A DNA stretch of 15,462 bases. It comes from JAGDXZ01 sp049966915 (GTDB taxonomy: Archaea; Micrarchaeota; Micrarchaeia; Micrarchaeales; CABMGC01). Position 1 is the first letter of the stretch; every line of letters starts with the position of its first letter. This document shows positions 13,535 through 15,462 of the stretch, in pieces. The translations under genes and the position numbers were made by a program. The notes beneath the pieces were generated by a model. The model was not told where the DNA came from, did not search any database, and was given only the letters and a program-made list of their open reading frames with translations. Location of the stretch: NCBI GenBank assembly GCA_049966915.1, contig JBMFTS010000014.1, forward strand, positions 1-15,462, given 5' to 3'.

Positions 13535-14163
13535 TGCAAGACAAAATGCTGAACCCGACAAGGACAAACCTGATAGCGCTAAAGAAGAGGCTTGCGATAG
13601 TGGAGAAAGGGGACGAGATACTGACACACAAAAGGCAGGCGCTCGTATCGGAGTTCATGAAGCTGCTTTCAGAACCCAGAAAAAGAAGGCACGAACTTGA
13701 AAACATGCTGCAGCAAGGGTACAAGAGAGTAATGATAGGCAATGCGTACATAGGCAATTTTGAGCTGAACCAGATGGCATATTACGTGAAGGAAGCGAGC
13801 CCGGTAAGCATAGAAATAAGGAACGTGATGGGAGTGCGCGTGCCAGAAATCAGCACGACAAGGCCTGGCGAGTTCCAGGCGCCGTTCGGTGCGAGCCTGG
13901 CGGTTGACGAGATAAACAAGGCATTTACCGTAATATTGCAAGCAATGATAGATGTTGCAGAGATGGAGCACGGGCTCAGAACAGTCGTAATAGAGCTCGA
14001 GAAGACGAAGAAGCAGATAAACACGCTCGAAGACGTGGTGATGCCGCAAGTCAGCGCGAACATAAAGTACATACAGATGCGCATCGATGAAATGGACAGG
14101 GATATGTTCGTGGCGCTCAAGCACGTCAAGAACAGGCTTGCAAAGAGCAAACATGGCGCATAA
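13534..14163 (+). CDS. atpD: A-type ATP synthase subunit D (central rotor shaft)
   Basis: The 209-residue product is the long coiled-coil shaft that turns inside A3B3. Family blocks are at both ends. NPTRTNLIALKKRLAIVEKG (7-26) with THKRQALVSEFMKL (31-44) form the first helix. KTKKQINTLEDVVMPQVSAN followed by IKYIQMRIDEMDRD (about 157-190) form the return helix. The middle, about 65-130, forms the small hairpin near subunit F. Length is typical. The ATG at 13534 overlaps the atpB stop by one base; a second Met at residue 5 is an alternative. This is the last ATP synthase gene of the cluster, as no subunit G gene follows. The aminotransferase start codon lies within its last codons. Confidence 0.96.
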   Translation: MQDKMLNPTRTNLIALKKRLAIVEKGDEILTHKRQALVSEFMKLLSEPRKRRHELENMLQQGYKRVMIGNAYIGNFELNQMAYYVKEASPVSIEIRNVMGVRVPEISTTRPGEFQAPFGASLAVDEINKAFTVILQAMIDVAEMEHGLRTVVIELEKTKKQINTLEDVVMPQVSANIKYIQMRIDEMDRDMFVALKHVKNRLAKSKHGA

Positions 14164-15382
14164 CATGGCGAGCGAAATTTTATCGAGAAGGAGCAGGCAC
14201 GTTTTCAACGCGCTGCTCGAAGAGGAATCAATAGCCAGGGGCATAGAAGCCAATGGCAATAAGGTGCTTCATTTGAACGCCGGCGACCCCACTGCATTCT
14301 TTCCAACTCCGAAATACACAATAGAGGCGTACAAGCGCGCCCTTGACATGGGCAAAACGGCATACGCCGCGCCCGAAGGCCTAATCGAGCTGAGAGAAGC
14401 TATAGCAGCAAGGTACAAGCGCAAATACAGGGTAAGTGCAAGCTACGATGACGTTCTGGTGACGCAGGGAGTCAGCGAGGCGCTTGATTTCATAAACCAG
14501 GCAGTCATAAACCCTGGCGATTACGCTGTGCTTTTCAAGCCTTATTATCCGCTTTATCCGATATTTCTGTACAATAGCGAAGGCCTGCCTGTTTTCGAGA
14601 GATACTACGAAAGCGAGGGCTGGAACATAAATCCGGAGATGCTTGAGCGCGCCTTGCGCAAAGCAAAGAAAAAGCCAAAGTATATGCTTATCACGAATCC
14701 CAACAATCCTACAGGCACTGTGCTCAACAGAAAGGTGCTGGAAGACATAGTCGGCTTGGCGAACGAGCACGACATGCTCATAATAAGCGACGAAATTTAC
14801 GACGAGATAATATTCGGCAAGGCAAAGTTCACAAGTATCGCTCAGATAGCGAAAGGCGTACCGTACGCGGTGCTAAATGGCATGTCTAAAGCATACGACG
14901 CCACCGGGTTGAGGCTGGGCTACGTGCTAATGCCCGAGAACGACAAAAAATCGAAAGCCGTAAAGCAGAAGCTCGCGCAGTACGCGCAGGCTAGGCTTTC
15001 GGCAAACACGCCAGCGCAGTACGCGTTCGCCAGCGCACTCAACCGCGCACGAGGGCACGAAGCCGAGCTTGCAAAAATGGTAAAGGAAATAGAGGCAAGA
15101 GCGCTGCTTATAACAAAGCTGCTCAACGAAACAGAATACTTCGACGCTGTGGAGCCGAACGGCGCGTTCTACGTATTTCCAAAAGTGAACATGCACCTGC
15201 TAAGCATAAAGAACGACAAGGAGTTCGTGACAAAGCTGCTCGAGGAAGAGCACGTAATGCTGTCAAGGGGCTCAGGATTCGGCGAAGAAGGCCATGTAAG
15301 GTTTATAGCGCTGCCACAAAAAGATATTTTAATTCAAGCAATAAATAAAATAATACGGTTCTGCGGCAGACACAGAAAATGA
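14153..15382 (+). CDS. PLP-dependent class I/II aminotransferase (alanine/aspartate-type)
   Basis: The 409-residue protein is a fold-type I aminotransferase that moves an amino group between an amino acid and a 2-oxo acid, using pyridoxal phosphate. The PLP-binding Lys246 is in NGMSKAYDATGLRLGY. The pyridine-binding Asp213 and Tyr216 are in IISDEIYDEI. NPNNPTG (182-188) binds the cofactor and substrate. A carboxylate-binding Arg is expected in GHVRFIALP near the C-terminus. The family resembles AlaT/AspC-like enzymes of archaea; the exact substrate cannot be read from the sequence. The ATG at 14153 overlaps atpD by 11 bases. The ATG at 14165, one base after the atpD stop, is nearly as likely; neither has a clear ribosome binding site. 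Placement makes co-transcription with the ATP synthase genes likely, although the function is unrelated. Confidence 0.92.
   Translation: MAHNMASEILSRRSRHVFNALLEEESIARGIEANGNKVLHLNAGDPTAFFPTPKYTIEAYKRALDMGKTAYAAPEGLIELREAIAARYKRKYRVSASYDDVLVTQGVSEALDFINQAVINPGDYAVLFKPYYPLYPIFLYNSEGLPVFERYYESEGWNINPEMLERALRKAKKKPKYMLITNPNNPTGTVLNRKVLEDIVGLANEHDMLIISDEIYDEIIFGKAKFTSIAQIAKGVPYAVLNGMSKAYDATGLRLGYVLMPENDKKSKAVKQKLAQYAQARLSANTPAQYAFASALNRARGHEAELAKMVKEIEARALLITKLLNETEYFDAVEPNGAFYVFPKVNMHLLSIKNDKEFVTKLLEEEHVMLSRGSGFGEEGHVRFIALPQKDILIQAINKIIRFCGRHRK
15341..15355 (+). promoter_or_regulatory. Possible TATA-box region for tRNA-Val
   Basis: The AT-rich stretch ATAAATAAAATAATA lies inside the end of the aminotransferase gene, 36-50 bases before the tRNA. 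A box here would place the RNA start roughly 15-20 bases before the mature tRNA end, leaving a short leader for RNase P. The codons explain part of the AT richness, so this is tentative. Confidence 0.3.
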
Positions 15383-15390
15383 GTAGAAAA

Positions 15391-15461
15391 GGAGGCATAG
15401 TCTAATGGTAGGACGTCACCCTTACACGGTGAAGGTCTGGGTCCGATTCCCTGTGCCTCCA
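15391..15461 (+). tRNA. tRNA-Val (anticodon UAC)
   Basis: A complete cloverleaf can be folded by eye. The acceptor stem GGAGGCA pairs with TGCCTCC, followed by discriminator A at 15461. The D-arm has stem GTCT/GGAC with one U-G pair and the G18-G19 pair present. The anticodon stem TCACC/GGTGA is perfect and encloses the loop CTTACAC, giving anticodon UAC for valine. The T-arm is irregular: the stem CTGGG/CCCTG has a U-U mismatch at the second pair (15438 with 15452). The loop TCCGATT carries C at 15443, where position 55 is almost always U (pseudouridine). The base after the discriminator is T, so the CCA end is not encoded. No intron is present. The gene starts 8 bases after the aminotransferase stop codon. 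Confidence 0.93.
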
Positions 15462-15462
15462 T

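Noticed and set aside
14087..14152. Longer aminotransferase start at 14087 inside atpD.
   Set aside because: It would add a Ser/Arg/Trp/Cys-containing extension that is only the shifted reading of the conserved end of atpD.
13669..14259. Long open frames antisense to the ATP synthase genes (for example 13669-14259, 10682-11203, 7137-7547).
   Set aside because: They are fully covered by well-identified genes on the other strand. Sense codons TTA, CTA and TCA are rare here, so antisense stop codons are few. No family motifs or promoters are seen.
1..15462. CRISPR arrays, insertion sequences, toxin-antitoxin or defence genes, riboswitches.
   Set aside because: None was found: coding density is nearly complete, all larger frames belong to recognised families or one small surface protein, and the gaps are too short for such elements.

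Overview
This window reads as a gene-dense piece of an archaeal chromosome. The evidence is a nine-gene A-type (archaeal) ATP synthase operon, a threonyl-tRNA synthetase with the archaea-specific N-terminal editing domain, TATA-like boxes of the form TTTATTA/TTTAAA at archaeal spacing from start codons, GGTGAT-type ribosome binding sites inside the operon, and a tRNA gene without an encoded CCA end. Moderate GC, heavy use of ATA for isoleucine and AGG/AGA for arginine, near-zero intergenic space, short proteins and loose synteny would fit a small-genome DPANN-type archaeon such as a Micrarchaeota relative. That lineage guess is inference and was not tested.

Layout. A small, asparagine-glycosylation-sequon-rich membrane-anchored protein of unknown function (37-651, +) converges on three separately promoted minus-strand genes: thrS (665-2350), a NodU/TobZ-family carbamoyltransferase (2407-4143) and a MEMO/AmmeMemoRadiSam-B family protein (4188-5021). 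The last shares a short AT-rich divergent promoter region with nth, the endonuclease III gene (5080-5730, +).

From 5833 to 14163 runs the complete A1Ao ATP synthase cluster in the order H-I-K-E-C-F-A-B-D. Genes overlap by 1-4 bases or are separated by at most 13 bases, so the operon is probably translationally coupled. I and K form the membrane ion channel and rotor ring. E and H form the peripheral stalks. C, D and F form the central shaft and its connection to the rotor. A and B form the catalytic hexamer. A PLP-dependent aminotransferase gene overlaps the end of the D gene and probably shares its transcript, and a tRNA-Val(UAC) gene closes the window.

No mobile element, CRISPR array, defence system or intein was seen. 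This is essentially core-genome sequence. The points that deserve a second look are a glutamine-rich low-complexity tail on ATP synthase subunit B, a tRNA-Val whose T-arm lacks the near-universal U55 and has a U-U mismatch, a TTG start for subunit F, an uncertain start for subunit H, and the uncharacterised sequon-rich surface protein.
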